The notes: generated from the letters alone by a model not told the origin. Numbered from the stretch's first letter, positions 25,501 to 47,923 are shown. The stretch is 64,000 nt of DNA from Petrosia ficiformis (GCA_947044365.1 OX345644.1:6884077-6948076); one strand, 5' to 3'. A program made the numbers and translations.

Positions 25501-28500
25501 TTAATATTAATTAACAGGTATATGGATACTATGATGGGTGTAAAACAGTCTTTAGATCCTCGTTTAGAGGCTGAACTTGGATCCATTCAGAAATCAGCTC
25601 CTAAGTACTCACTATGGACTAAATTGAAACTCATATTTTCATTAATGCATAAAAGTATGTTTTAATTAAATTCCAGTGGGTGTGGTCATATATTTATCTC
25701 TCAATCTTATAGTATATTGTATAGACAGATTAGTTGATAGGTTTTTTATAATGTTTAATAAACATTATGAAGACGCTCTCAATACTGACTTCAACTCCCT
25801 CTCTCTACAAGAACAGATTGCTTTTATTAAACATCTTTTTAATGTACGCCTGTGTCCATATACTCACCTGTAACTTCATCTATCCATCCCTTCATCCATG
25901 CATCAATCCAGCCATCTATTCATCAATATATACATCCATCTATTGATCCATCTATTGATCCATCCATTTATCCATGCATCTATCTATCCATCCATGCATG
26001 CATCAATCAATCCATCAATTCATCAATATATACATCCATCTATTGATCCATCTATTGATCCATTCATTTATCCATGCATCTATCTATCCATCCATCCATG
26101 CATGCATCAATCAATCCATCAATTCATCAATATATACATCCATCTATTGATCCATCTATTGATCCATCCATTTATCCATGCATCTATCTATCCATCCATC
26201 CATGCATGCATCAATCAATCCATCAATTCATCAATATATACATCCATCTATTGATCCATCTATTGATCCATCCATTTATCCATGCATCTATCTATCCATC
26301 CATCCATGCATGCATCAATCAATCCATCAATTCATCATTATATACATCCATCTATTGATCCATCTATTGATCCATCCATTTATCCATGCATCTATCTATC
26401 CATCCATCCATGCATGCATCAATCAATCCATCAATTCATCAATATATTGATCCATCTATTGATCCATCTATTCATCCATCCATTCATCAGGATGTATTGC
26501 GTAACTGGTATGTTCCTCTTTATAACGACACATATGTAATGCTGTTTTTTGGTATTCTAAAGAAACTCGTTAGTAAATACCTAACAGATGATCCTAATAA
26601 GGTCATTACTCTGTGTATGTGTGTGTGTGTCTATATATACGTATATATATTACTATAACAGGCACAATCTCTACAAAATGATTTACTATGTGGTCAAGGT
26701 ACGTCATGACATGTATATCATTATGTATATATATATAATATTTTATAGGTAATGTTGAAAGTACTGAGCCTACTAAAATGCTAATGAGGATAGCTGAACA
26801 TATTGATACTGGATCTCCTGAAGTTTGTAAATGGTTTCTAACAAGTCAACAGGAAGTTTTAGATATGCTAGCGGAACAAGAGGAACAGGATGATAAGAGG
26901 AAAAAGAAAGCCGAGGGAACTAGTGTATTAAAAAGGTGTGTCCACTTTACTGTAATTATTAATAACCACTCCCATCTCTTAATTATTAATAACCACTCCC
27001 ATCTCTTAATTATTAATAACCACTCCCATCTCTTAATTATTAATAGCCACTCCCATCTCTTAAGTATTAATAACCACTCCCATCTCTTAATTATTAATAA
27101 CCACTCCCATAATTATTAATAACCACTCCCATCTCTTAATTATTAATAACCACTCCCATAATTATTAATAACCATTCCCATCTCTTAATTATTAATAACC
27201 ACTCCCATCTCTTAATTATTAATAACCACTCCCACCTCTTAATTATTAATAACTACTCCCATCTCTTAATTATTAATAACCACTCCCATTATTAATAACT
27301 ACTCCGTCCCTTTTAGTCCTTCTGATGGCCTGAGACAAAGAAAAGGAAAACCATTTTCTGATCATATTGAACACAAACACTCGTTAGATCATTTATATCA
27401 GGTACAATTAATTGATAGCATTTGGTAATTAATTAATTAATAACTAATTAATTATTCATAGGACAAGATTTCAATAGTTCAGGCTATTCAAAGATTTTTG
27501 AAAAAGTATGGATTTAGATGTATTAATGAATTGAAATTAGAGGAAAATACTCTTCATGATGATCCCGGTAAAGACCACGCCCACTAAAAAGATTAATTAC
27601 AATGGACACACCCATTTTAATTAATCACAGGATTTGTATTGGATGCTATATGTGGATATATACGTACTAAATCATATTCTATTCAAAATATGGAAGCTAG
27701 AGAAATGGAGATCAGAAGAAAAGCAGAGGAAATAGTGCAAGGTACTTTATCACTACCAAAAAGATTACTATTTAATTGGGTCTTGTTTCATGCTCGAAGA
27801 GGTAATGATATTCATTATTGTTATAATTATTGTTTATTAATGTTTGCTCATTAAAGCTGTACGACATAGAGAAAATATGAGGTTTTCTAGGACTAAACTA
27901 TTTGGCGTATTTAGGACTCTGTTCAGAGCTATTGGTTATAACCTCGTTAAAATGAAATTATTGGACAATCGTCAAGTACGTATGTATGTATGTATGTATG
28001 TATGTATGTATGTATGTATGTATGTATGTATGTATAAATGCTTATTTACTTAGGATGTTTTCTATTTGACACTGGATGAATTATATGCATTTGTCGAGGG
28101 TAGAAGTGTAACTAATGATTTGAGAGGACTAGTGGAGTTAAGGAAAAAGGAATTTGATGAATATCGAAAGGGTCTCCCCCCTCCCGAAAGATTCATGACA
28201 ACTGGGGCTTGTGGTATATATTTCTTGTTTCCTCAAGTTTTGAGTGACTTGGACCTGTTGAAAGAGTTAGAAGTATGTATGTACATGTATATGTATGTAT
28301 GTACATGTATATGTATGTATGTACATATGTATGTACATGTATATGTATGTATGTACATATGTATGTATGTATGTACATATGTATGTACATGTATATGTAT
28401 GTTGTACATATGTACAATGTATGTATGTATGTATATATGTACATGTATATTTATTCAATATGTATGCATGTATATGGATATATATGTATATAATATATGT

Positions 28501-29705
28501 GTATCTATATGTATGTTTCTCAGGCTGAAGCTTCATCAGATCCTAATGTATTAAAAGGTACTCCGTGTTGTCCAGGTGTGGTCACAAGAACTATACGTGT
28601 TGTACACTCAATCACTGAAGCATCAGTAAGACAATGTTTATTTATGTATGTGTATTAAGTGTATGTACGTATGTGTATAAGGTGTATGTATGTGTATTAA
28701 GTGTATGTACGTATGTGTATAAGGTGTATGTATGTGTATTAAGTGTATGTACGTATGTGTATTAAGTGTATGTACGTATGTGTATAAGGTGTATGTATGT
28801 GTATTAAGTGTATGTACGTATGTGTATAAGGTGTATGTATGTGTATTAAGTGTATGTACGTATGTGTATTAAGTGTATGTACGTATGTGTATAAGGTGTA
28901 TGTATGTGTATTAAGTGTATGTACGTATGTGTATAAGGTGTATGTATGTGTATTAAGTGTATGTACTATGTACATGTATGTGTATTAAGTGTATGTACAT
29001 ATAGGGTCTTGATGGAGAGATATTAATAACAGCTCGTACTGATCCTGGTTGGGTTCCTTTATACCCATTGTGTTCAGGACTTGTAATAGAAAGGGGAAGG
29101 TAATTATTAATTAATATCACTAATTATTATTATTAATATTATCCCATAGTTTATTATCTCATTCTGCTGTTGTAGCTCGCGAGCTTGGATTACCCACTAT
29201 AGTGGGTGTGTCAGGTGGATTAATGAAGAGATTGAAGGTATATTTGTGGGTGTGGATTGTTAATTAATAATATAACATTATCTACTTAGACTGGTATGAA
29301 GATACATATGGATGCTGGAAAGGTATGGTGATGATTATAACGAGTTAATTATAAGTACTTTAATTATTATAGGGTGTAGTTACTATATTACATGAAGAGG
29401 AGGGTGTGGTCCAATCTGATGAAGTGGGTACAGTCCATTCTGACAAGGAGGAGGCTGTGGTTCAACCCAACAAGGAGGAGGAAGTGGGTATAGTCCAACC
29501 CAACAAGGAGGAGGATGTAGTTCAACCTGACAAGGAGGAAGTGGGTACAGTCCAACCCGACGAGGAGGATGTAGTTCAACCCGACAAAGAGGTAGTGGGT
29601 ACAGTCCAACCTAACAAAGAGGAGGAGGAGGACATAGTTCAACCCAACAAGGAAGAGAATGTAGTTCAACCTGACGAAGAGGAAGTGGTCCTTGATGAAA
29701 ACTGA
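22572..29705 (+). CDS. PEP synthase / rifampicin phosphotransferase-like dikinase
   Basis: About twenty exons. The N-terminal ATP-grasp part (PPDK_N) shows GGKAKNLWLLGQ, VPPWFVITTSGF, FVAVRSSGTDEDSASHSFAGQ, VMVNSEVSGVAFSRHP, VYGLGEGLVSGE, TPQDFEWGWEKGQLYCLQAR. A long middle region follows (VESYSGVTSPLTFSFA, helical blocks, KRLLFNWVLFHARR, MRFSRTKLFGVFR, YLTLDEL). The swivelling histidine domain shows GTPCCPGVV, ILITARTDPGWVPLYP, GLVIERGSLLSHSAVVAREL and GLPTIVGV, with the phospho-carrier His in LSHSAV. There is no C-terminal PEP/pyruvate TIM barrel, so the ATP-grasp/substrate/His order resembles rifampicin phosphotransferase more than true PEP synthase. The enzyme should transfer a phosphate from ATP via the histidine; the acceptor is unknown. 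The protein ends in an acidic repeat tail. ATG 22572 (AACATGT) starts MSLDTGPILF. Confidence 0.88.
23262..23475. repeat. CATC/TATC tetranucleotide-rich intron of the dikinase-like gene
   Basis: Mixed ATCTATC and ATCCATCC runs between the exons ending VIVQ and starting VMVNSE. Confidence 0.85.
24090..24875 (+). repeat. 180-bp palindrome-bounded repeat array (about 4.5 units) in a dikinase intron
   Basis: Tandem units of about 165-190 bp, each with GTTTAGAGTTTTGAGAGAAT, AAATGCTCGCAGTTCCTACA, CAAAAATATTTTGTACACCT and TTTCGGACCAATCCGAAA, separated by the palindrome ACCATGAACTATAGTTCATG (near 24240, 24412, 24595, 24775). Units differ by small deletions (several lack CATTATCTAAGTCTG), so this array is older than the one at the right edge. 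Confidence 0.92.
25870..26490. repeat. 104-bp tandem repeat, about 6 copies, in a dikinase intron
   Basis: Near-perfect 104-bp units, themselves made of ATCC/ATCA quartets, for example CCATCTATTGATCCATCTAT and CATGCATGCATCAATCAATC. The overlapping open frames are artefacts because 104 is not a multiple of three. Confidence 0.92.
26945..27310. repeat. 26-bp minisatellite in a dikinase intron
   Basis: About 14 copies of TTATTAATAACCACTCCCAT plus CTCTTAA, some shortened by loss of CTCTTA. Confidence 0.9.
28270..29003. repeat. TGTA-rich repeats in two neighbouring dikinase introns
   Basis: 28270-28505 is (ATGT/ACAT)n. 28640-29000 is an array of 22-26-bp units alternating GTGTATTAAGTGTATGTACG and GTGTATAAGGTGTATGTATG. 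A small coding exon (AEASSDPNVLKGTPCCPGVV...) lies between them at about 28524-28626. Confidence 0.85.
29430..29690 (+). repeat. Coding repeat: acidic C-terminal tail of the dikinase-like protein
   Basis: Imperfect units of 21-45 bp encode variants of VQPNKEEEVGT / VVQPDKEE. Frame is kept throughout and the stop follows the array directly. Confidence 0.85.
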
Positions 29706-29744
29706 TTTTTAAACATTTTAAAAAAATACTGAGTAGTAAATGTT

Positions 29745-32700
29745 TTAATCGATTATTGTATAATGATATATTCTTAAGTCACTACCTCCAATCATTCTTC
29801 CGATACTGGAATGGGAACCAGGATTAACAACCTAATAGTATTGCATACAATATGTTAATATGTATTATTATAGTACAAATTACCTTTTTGAACTTTTTAA
29901 AGTTTATAATTCCAGTATGATGAGGATCATTGTCATGTGATATTTGTTGAATTCTGGGTCTAATCAGACTAACAGTTTCAACATGTACTTTTACTGGAGA
30001 AGGGACTGGAGAAGTAGGCATGGATTCATTATCAACAATGGGAGGATTAAGAGACTAGATGAGACAAGATATAAAATAGTAATGTATAAATATATTTTAT
30101 TACCTGAAGTGGTGGCCTTCTTCTGGCACTAATGAATCCACATGTATTATGTGATTTAACAGGAGTGGATTTGGGTGTCAATATTCCTGCTTTTGTATCT
30201 CTTTCTGGCAGAGGATTATCTGTGTCATGTTCATTCCCATGTATAGGACTCATTCCTATTCTGATTTTAGTCTTCATTGGAGTTTTTGTGGGTGTGCTTT
30301 GGTTTCTTGTACGTTTTCTTGCAGTGATGAAACTAGTTTGACTGGTTTTGGTATCTGGTATAATTGGTGACACAGGAGGCAACTGTGTTACAGGGCTGGG
30401 AATGGATAGTTCTGGTTTGAGTCTTTTAGTTCTGGAATGAGTCTGTTGTTCAGTTTCTTCCCTATATATACAATAACAAACGTACATATACATATATATA
30501 ATAGTATTGGAACCTTTCCCTTTTTTTGGTTTGAAAAGCAACTGCTAATGTTCTCTTATCAGGAAGATCTATTGATGCGCCACAAGGAGTTAGGGGAGGA
30601 AGTGAATCAAATGCTAAAATAGACCCACCACCTAATGATGATGAATTTGGTGGGACCACAGATACATCCTATAATTATAATATAATTATATCAATGATGA
30701 GTATAATAATGTTTATAAGTATTACATTTAACTTGAGACCTGTACTAGTGGCTTGAGTTTCAGTCTGAGCCTGATGACTATCATCGATTATCTCTTGTTT
30801 AATTGGTTTTTGATGTTCACCTTGTGTAGAGTCCATACTAAACAATGGATCAAATGGATCTAGCTGTAATTAAAAGTGAAGAGTAAATAACAAAATGTCA
30901 TGTGATAATACCGGTTGCTTGATAACTGTCTCGTCCACTCTTAAATAATTCTGATTGGTCGGTTTAGTAGCCATACTCATTTGTGATTGTTCAGTATTAT
31001 AAGCTAATATTGTAGAATTTGATTGTTGAGTATCCATTAAAGATGATGATGGGTCTTGAGATAAAGATGGAGGAGGTATCTCATTAGGTGATACAGGATT
31101 ATCTATAACAAGAAAATATGAATATTACACGAACCTGTTAGTGTAATTATATACCCATGACAATTTCAGGATTACAATATCTATTTATAGATATATTGAT
31201 AACAGCATGTCCTATTTCTGACTCTGGTATCAACCTTAATCCATGACTATAGAGAGAAGTAGAGATATACATGTATACAATATATACACATATAAGCATA
31301 CATGCATATATACATACATACATACATACATACATACATACATACAACATACATATATATATATATATACATACATACATGTACATATACATATATATAT
31401 ATACATACATACATACATACATACATGTACATGTACATGTACATACATACATACATACATGTACATACACGTACATACATACATACATACATACATATAT
31501 ACATATACCTTGATAATGTTTGTATAATGCTATTTGTATCATCATCTCTACTTCCAGGATCAATTACAATACTATTTTTATTATATATACCATCCAATGA
31601 TGTGTTATTGGTAACACAGACTGTTCCCCCAGCAGCTATGAGACAATATTGAAGTGTTGAATGCTATTGAAAGTATTGTAAATTAATTGATCCATAAACC
31701 TGTTTTATAAACCTGTTTTTCATTCAAGAAATAAATAGTTTTGTTTTTGAAAAGTTTTCGTCTCGTCTGATTAGGAGATATTGATATTTGAGATGCAGTA
31801 TGAAGATATGAATCAACAAGATTAGGTTCATAGCTAGTAATTAAAGTAAATTAATATTAATTATAATAATTATATTCATTACTTTGTTAAAGCAGGTAAT
31901 ATCTTTTTGTCTCTAACACATTTCACAGCCTCTTCTAACCAAGATGGAGTTATTATTGGTTTACATGTAACCAATGCATTCACTACCTACAATAATATAC
32001 AGTATTCTGATTGGTCAACATACAGATGATGTAATATTACATCACATTATAATTACCTTAACAGTAACAGTCACTGATATCATTACCAAATGTGTACAAG
32101 ATGATGTCCAATTATTAGTTAATGCACCACCTAATTAAATAATAATAATTTATATTGATTTGGGATTTGGGAGGTTGGAGATGAGGCCAGGACAAACTGT
32201 ATATTATCAATTCAAGGACATGCAGTGCTTTTGCATGTGGTACGTTGGACTCTTTCATGTTAGCTCTAACCAAGTTTCTTGGCCAGTTTAATAACATCTT
32301 GTTTTTGTTTGGGTGACATGTTTGAACAGCAAAATAAAAACTCTGTTTTCAATAATCTAAAAGAATATATAATTATAACCAGTATTAATTATTATCATTA
32401 CTTGAATGTGCTTGGCCCTTGTCCAATTTTAATGATGTCATTATTATGTAACGTTGTTTCTGAAGTAACTTTGTTACTATTTATTTCGCTACCGAATCTT
32501 GACTTAAGATCATTAAAGACCACACCCCCTTCCTGAAGATAATTAGCACACAGTACATTAGCTTTATAACATGTAACTGACCTGTATATTGATAATAGCA
32601 TGTCTTCTACTAACAGATTGGTCATTAGTAACAAGTACATCACAATCTATTAGTTAGTATTAGAATTGTGTGAGTGTGATTATATATATCATTATTAACC

Positions 32701-32832
32701 TTTCCTTCCTATGGTATACTGTCTTCCACTTGGAAGATAGTGTACAATACCTAAAAATTATAACATATTATAATATGTATAATATGCATTTCATGGCTCA
32801 CTAGCATTACAAAGACTGTACAAAGACCACAT
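29745..32832 (-). CDS. NBN: Nibrin (MRN complex subunit)
   Basis: Minus-strand gene of about a dozen exons starting [10 protein letters not shown] at 32832. The FHA domain shows [20 protein letters not shown] and [16 protein letters not shown]. The first BRCT region shows [20 protein letters not shown] and [20 protein letters not shown], then [14 protein letters not shown]. The second BRCT region ends [17 protein letters not shown] and RYCNPE. The long linker carries basic and Ser/Thr-Pro patches. Near the end INFKKFKK followed by NPGSHSS and IGGSDL match the MRE11-interacting region. Nibrin brings MRE11-RAD50 to DNA breaks. The last exon stops shortly after [15 protein letters not shown], so the C-terminal ATM-binding segment (acidic patch plus FxF/Y) of other nibrins is not seen. 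Only about 39 bp separate this stop from that of the dikinase-like gene. Confidence 0.92.
31270..31508. repeat. (TACA)n microsatellite in an NBN intron
   Basis: ACATACAT and ATATATAC runs with interspersed ACATGTACAT; open in many frames on both strands, all artefacts. Confidence 0.9.
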
Positions 32833-33047
32833 CCTTTCTACTACTATTCTATTTAAAGCGCACTTTTAAGGAAGGGTTCGCGCATGCGCAGTGCGTGACA
32901 TATTGCCATGGGGAAAGGGACTGAGGATGTCTTTCTCCCAAGTATTTTCAAGATGGCTGACTAAAACTTACCTTAATTTTGATTTTGAACAGGCTTTCAG
33001 TTGCAGTACGAGTAAAAGATACGATCAAATATAAGAAGAAAGAAGTT
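32833..33047. promoter_or_regulatory. Divergent NBN/KDM5 promoter with a perfect NRF1-type site
   Basis: The 215 bp between start codons contain CGCGCATGCGCA at 32879-32890, matching the NRF1 consensus YGCGCAYGCGCR. A non-coding KDM5 leader exon with a minimal uORF (ATGGCTGACTAA near 32952) may precede the acceptor at about 32990. Confidence 0.65.
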
Positions 33048-43851
<10,804 letters not shown>

Positions 43852-44177
43852 CTTGTGAAATCTCGTTTCTTTTACTGCTGAATCTTTTATATATGTATGT
43901 ATGTATGTATGTATGTGTGTACCTTTTCATGTTGTTAATTAATAATTATTAATTTTATTCATAATTTAATTTTCTAAATGCCATTTGTGCAACCTCTGCA
44001 AGAATGGCTGTAGTTGTATTGAGAAAGATGACGACAGCAAGTAATTGTATATAGTGTTTATTATTACAGATTAATTATTATGTCTGCAACATAATAATTA
44101 ATCTGTGATAATAAATGCTATTAATTTTATTTCATTAATTTTTTTTCTCAATGCGCGTTTGCGCAACCCTCCAAACA
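43852..44177 (+). promoter_or_regulatory. KDM5 3' flank and duplicated hydrolase promoter/first exon
   Basis: An ATGGCTG-led sequence at 44,004-44,050 repeats the first exon and donor of hydrolase copy 1 (ending GATGACGACAGCAAGTAATTG), so the first exon/promoter is present twice. A perfect hairpin follows (stems 44,067-44,082 and 44,090-44,105, loop 7 nt). ATGCGCGTTTGCGCAA at 44,151-44,166 resembles two NRF1 half-sites and recurs before copy 2 (48,835-48,850). Confidence 0.65.
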
Positions 44178-46728
44178 ATGGCTGCAAAAGAAAGCAGGGG
44201 TTTTGAGAAAGATGACGACAGCAAGTAATTGTATATAGCATTTATTATCACACATTAATTATTATGTTGCAGATCATCTTTGATGCAAAAATATAAGTTT
44301 ACAGTAAAAGAAGGTTGCCTGTCTGGTCCACCAACAACTGGGAATACTTCATGGTTGGAGTATATATATTTCAAGGTATATGTATCTATCTACAATGATT
44401 ATTTATATATATTTTATTAGCTTGGTAGAAATTGCTCTTTTGAACCAGAAGACCTGTTGGATAATGAAGGAGTGTGTCCTCTCTCTCCAGGTACTCAACA
44501 GATACTGAGAGAAAGAGTATTTCATGATTTAGTGAGTCATTCTATTTATAATTACATTCTGATGAATAAAACTATATAAACATAACAAACACATCATTAC
44601 ATAACTCTGTAACGAGTTTAAACCCAATCCAAAACCCTTACTACTAAAATCAGTACCAAGGCTATAGTTCAGGGTCCATTTCAAGAGAACATTAAAACGC
44701 TCACAGTTCCTACAAATGACATTTCTGATCAAAAATATTTTGTACACCTAATAAGGACATCATTAACTAAGTCTGGAACAAATTTCGGATTAATCCGAAA
44801 CGTTCAATATTTTGGTCTGAACTGTATAATTCATGGTTCGTTTATAGTTTCAAGAGAGTATTAAAATGGTTGCAGTTTTTACAAACGACATTTCTGATCA
44901 AAAATATTTTATACACTTCATCTAGAAATAAATTCAGACCAATCCATTATTTTCATGTAAAATTAGTACCCAAGTGTATAGGTATGGTTCAGGATCTGTT
45001 TAAAGTTTCAAGAGAACATTGTAATTTTAGGATCCTCGAGACATTGTGGATTATCATTGTCATATTATGGGAGATGGTGTTTCAGGGTCTCAGTGCTACA
45101 TGCACGATTGTGTGAGTTAACGAATTCATTAACTTGTGTAGTTAATTATATTCATAGTACTATACATGGAGATATCCACTGCAGAAATTGAAAGCTATGG
45201 TGGTTTCAAATGCTGCCCACGTTACTGATCGTCTTGGCAAAACGTAAGTACTGTCAACCATTATTTAATTAATACTTTCTAATCTTTTTTTTTCAGTGGT
45301 GATTTTCAGTATATAAGTCGTTTTATTCGTCTTATTAAGCATTTTGTACCAGCTGGAATTATTAACCCTTCTATGACTGGATTTATTCATGGTCGATGTA
45401 ACATGTTACCATTTGATGCTGTGTATGATGATGTAACTGGAGAACAAGATGTAAACCTTACATCAATGGTAGATGTGGTTTTGATATTCATTAGTATACA
45501 AGTCATTATCTTTCTCTTCCAGTATGTACCTAATGAATATTCTATACAGCTAGCTACTGAATTTCCTGAATTGTTCAATCCAGTTGGATCTGTTAATCCT
45601 CATAGACATGATGCACTAGATATACTTGAACAGTTATCTCAACATGGTGTTAACATTGTGCTATGGCTAGTATGTGTGTAATATGTTATCATATCTAATG
45701 TATGTAACTCTGTGTATTAGCCAAATGCAATGGGAATGGATCCATCAGATGAAACATTTGTTCCATTTTATAACAAGATAAAGGAACTAGATATGGTATA
45801 TAATAATATGAATATACAATCTCACTTATTAATCACTGACTCAGATTATGCTTGTTCATGGTGGTAGTGATAATATACTAAATGCTGGTTTTCATGATAA
45901 TAGTTTAGGAAATCCCCTGCTTCTTAGACGGTACTAACTACGATATAATTATAATAATTTATAATGATATATTTATGATAGAGCTCTTGATTGTGGAGTA
46001 AAGATTATCACTGCTCATTGTGCAAGTGCTGTATGTTGTCATAGCAACTAATAGAGACTTAAAATTATACTTATAATTACAGGGATATGCTGCAGATATT
46101 GATAATGATAACAGATCTGTTCCTTGTTTTGAACTTTGGTTACGACTAATGAAGGAAGAAAAGTAATAATATATATCCTGTGACTATCATGTGGTGTAAT
46201 TTGAACCTAATCAGATATAAAGGGCAACTATTTGGAGATATGTCTCAAATATGTGCAGTACATAGAGTCCCTTATCTAAAACAAATATTAGAAGATACAG
46301 TAAGTAATTAGTAATTGTGAATGTAATGAAAATAGTAACGTTCTTACAGGAATTACATGATAGATTAGTATATGGATCAGATTATCCTATACATGCTGTT
46401 AATGTTGTAGTACATACATCAAGATTACAAAGGTATATAACTTAATTAACAGGGAAGTGTAAGATCTCACTGGTTTATAATTAGTTACTAGTGCCACAAC
46501 AATGCATGAAGTCTTTGTAAATATTAATATCATGAAATTCATTACAGGTTTGGCATGATAACGTCTGAAGAGAAAGTGTGTCTTGATGAACTATTTCAAT
46601 ACAACTGTCTTCTGTTTGATGTTGCTTGTAAGAGATTATTAAGAGGAAGTGGAGGAGAGAAGCTACCTGCGGATATGTTTAAAAATCATTCATTAATACC
46701 TGCAAGAAAGACAACACCTCATGATTAA
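44178..46728 (+). CDS. Amidohydrolase-related metal-dependent hydrolase, copy 1
   Basis: About 14 exons encode roughly 440 residues. Exon 1 MAAKESRGFEKDDDSK splices in phase to SSLMQKYKF. Then YEPEDLLDNEG-like FEPEDLLDNEGVCPLSPG, DPRDIVDYHCHIMGDG (HxH metal pair of the first strand), FIRLIKHFVPAGIINPSMTG, NPHRHDALDILEQLSQHGVN, MLVHGGSDNILNAGF, ALDCGVKIITAHCASAGYAA, FELWLRLMKEEK, GQLFGDMSQICAVHR, RLVYGSDYPIHAVNVV and a last exon FGMITSEEKVCLDELFQYN. HxH, later His (VHGG, AHC) and the terminal Asp (GSDYP) fit the amidohydrolase TIM-barrel site, so a divalent-metal hydrolase is likely; the substrate is unknown. It is the first of four family members here. The 3' half is nearly identical to copy 2, introns included. 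Confidence 0.82.
44650..45050 (+). repeat. 180-bp repeat family, about two degraded units in hydrolase copy 1
   Basis: Shows AACATTAAAACGCTCACAGT, CAAAAATATTTTGTACACCT and GGAACAAATTTCGGATTAAT. Equivalent units occupy the same intron of copies 2 and 4. Confidence 0.85.
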
Positions 46729-46924
46729 CATTCGACATTTCTGTTTTCATAGAACCTATTTTAGTAATGTTATATGATTCTAAAATATAGTTTATATACT
46801 GCAAGGACTAAAATAATAATATTAATTGCATGTTTACTTCAAAACACTTTGTATTGACTACAAGATATTTACAATATTGTCTGTTACTATTATATATGCA
46901 TAATTGACGACAAAATGTATTTGT

Positions 46925-46965
46925 GCGTATGCGCATGCGCATCATTCAAAATAAATCTATAAAGA
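46925..46965 (+). promoter_or_regulatory. NRF1-type palindrome and TATA-like box before the small-gene relic
   Basis: ATGCGCATGCGCAT at 46,929-46,942 is a full NRF1-type palindrome. CTATAAAGACGTC follows about 15 bp downstream (TATA-like plus CRE core). The same arrangement precedes the intact copy at 51,607. Confidence 0.6.
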
Positions 46966-47014
46966 CGTCTTCACGTTGCTGTGATTGTAGTTTCCCCAAA
47001 AGAAGATATAACTG

Positions 47015-47805
47015 CTGTTGATAAACAAAGAAAAGATTTGGGAATCTCTAGAACACAAAAGAATATGTCAAACATATGGATTCGGCGGATTAAAGGACAC
47101 CGAAACAGTCTGGTGTAGCTAGACTAATGATGAGGTTAGTTATCATACAATACAAATGTGGTTTAATCCAATTCCATCTCATGTATAGTGTTTTTAATTA
47201 CCAATATTCACACAATATTATAATCATTCTCTTCTATATTTCTTCTCTTAGTTACAATGTCAAGACAGAGAGCTACTTTCAACACAGATCAGTTGAATGT
47301 AGTAAATTAATTGTACCTTTATCTCATGCATTTATCTAATGTATTCTCTAGTTCAGTTGACTTGTGAAAAATAGTGTGAATTTATATCATTAAATGCTGT
47401 CTTGTTTTTTAGTATTGAGCTTCACTTCGGTGTAGACGGCAGGAAATAAGATAGTAATTTAGTAATATAACTTCATACAATGTTTAACACAATGCAATTG
47501 TAACTGTATCTCATGCATTTCTCTAATGTATTCTCTAGTTCAGTTGACTTGTGAAAAATAGTGTGAATTTATATCATTAAATGCTGTCTTGTTTTTTAGT
47601 ATTGAGCTTCACTTCGGTGTAGACGGCAGGAAATAAGATAGTAATTTAGTGATATATCTTCGTACAATGTTTAACACAATGCAATTGTACAAATGTATAT
47701 TAATGATACATTGTGTTATATTTTCTATTCTGGTTTTTGGTCTAGTATCAAGAAACATGGGACGTTAAGTTGATGGTACCAGATTTGAATGATGAAAGGT
47801 GTTGA
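47015..47805 (+). pseudogene. Broken duplicate of the small unrecognised gene
   Basis: Homologous to 51,677-53,671. The ATG of the intact copy is missing here (the frame begins CTGTTGATAAAC) and exon B lacks about 50 bp present in the intact copy (after TACTTTC), which shifts the frame. The third exon YQETWDVKLMVPDLNDERC is still open (47,749-47,805) with mostly silent changes. It is therefore likely a pseudogene in the left duplication unit. Confidence 0.6.
47336..47700 (+). repeat. 187-bp tandem repeat, 2 copies (left duplication unit)
   Basis: Two units starting CTAATGTATTCTCTAGTTCA; the matching intron in the right unit has eight. Confidence 0.9.
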
Positions 47806-47923
47806 TCTTTAAGTAATAGAGTAGTTATTTCAGTTGTATGTTGTTAGTATCGCATGCCAACACGTATTTCGCGTTTGTTGTGCATGCCCAGGAGCACGTG
47901 TTTCCACGTGTGCTAATTTCAAG

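Noticed and set aside
25852..26658. Series of overlapping open frames rich in HPSI/SIHP
   Set aside because: They run through a 104-bp tandem repeat of ATCC-type quartets inside an intron of the dikinase-like gene; periodicity, not coding, keeps them open.
29388..29669. Minus-strand leucine-rich ORF opposite the dikinase tail
   Set aside because: Antisense of the acidic VQPNKEEE coding repeat; no independent support.
31147..31652. Overlapping open frames on both strands rich in MYVC or YIHT
   Set aside because: A (TACA)n/(TGTA)n microsatellite in an NBN intron, open in several frames at once.
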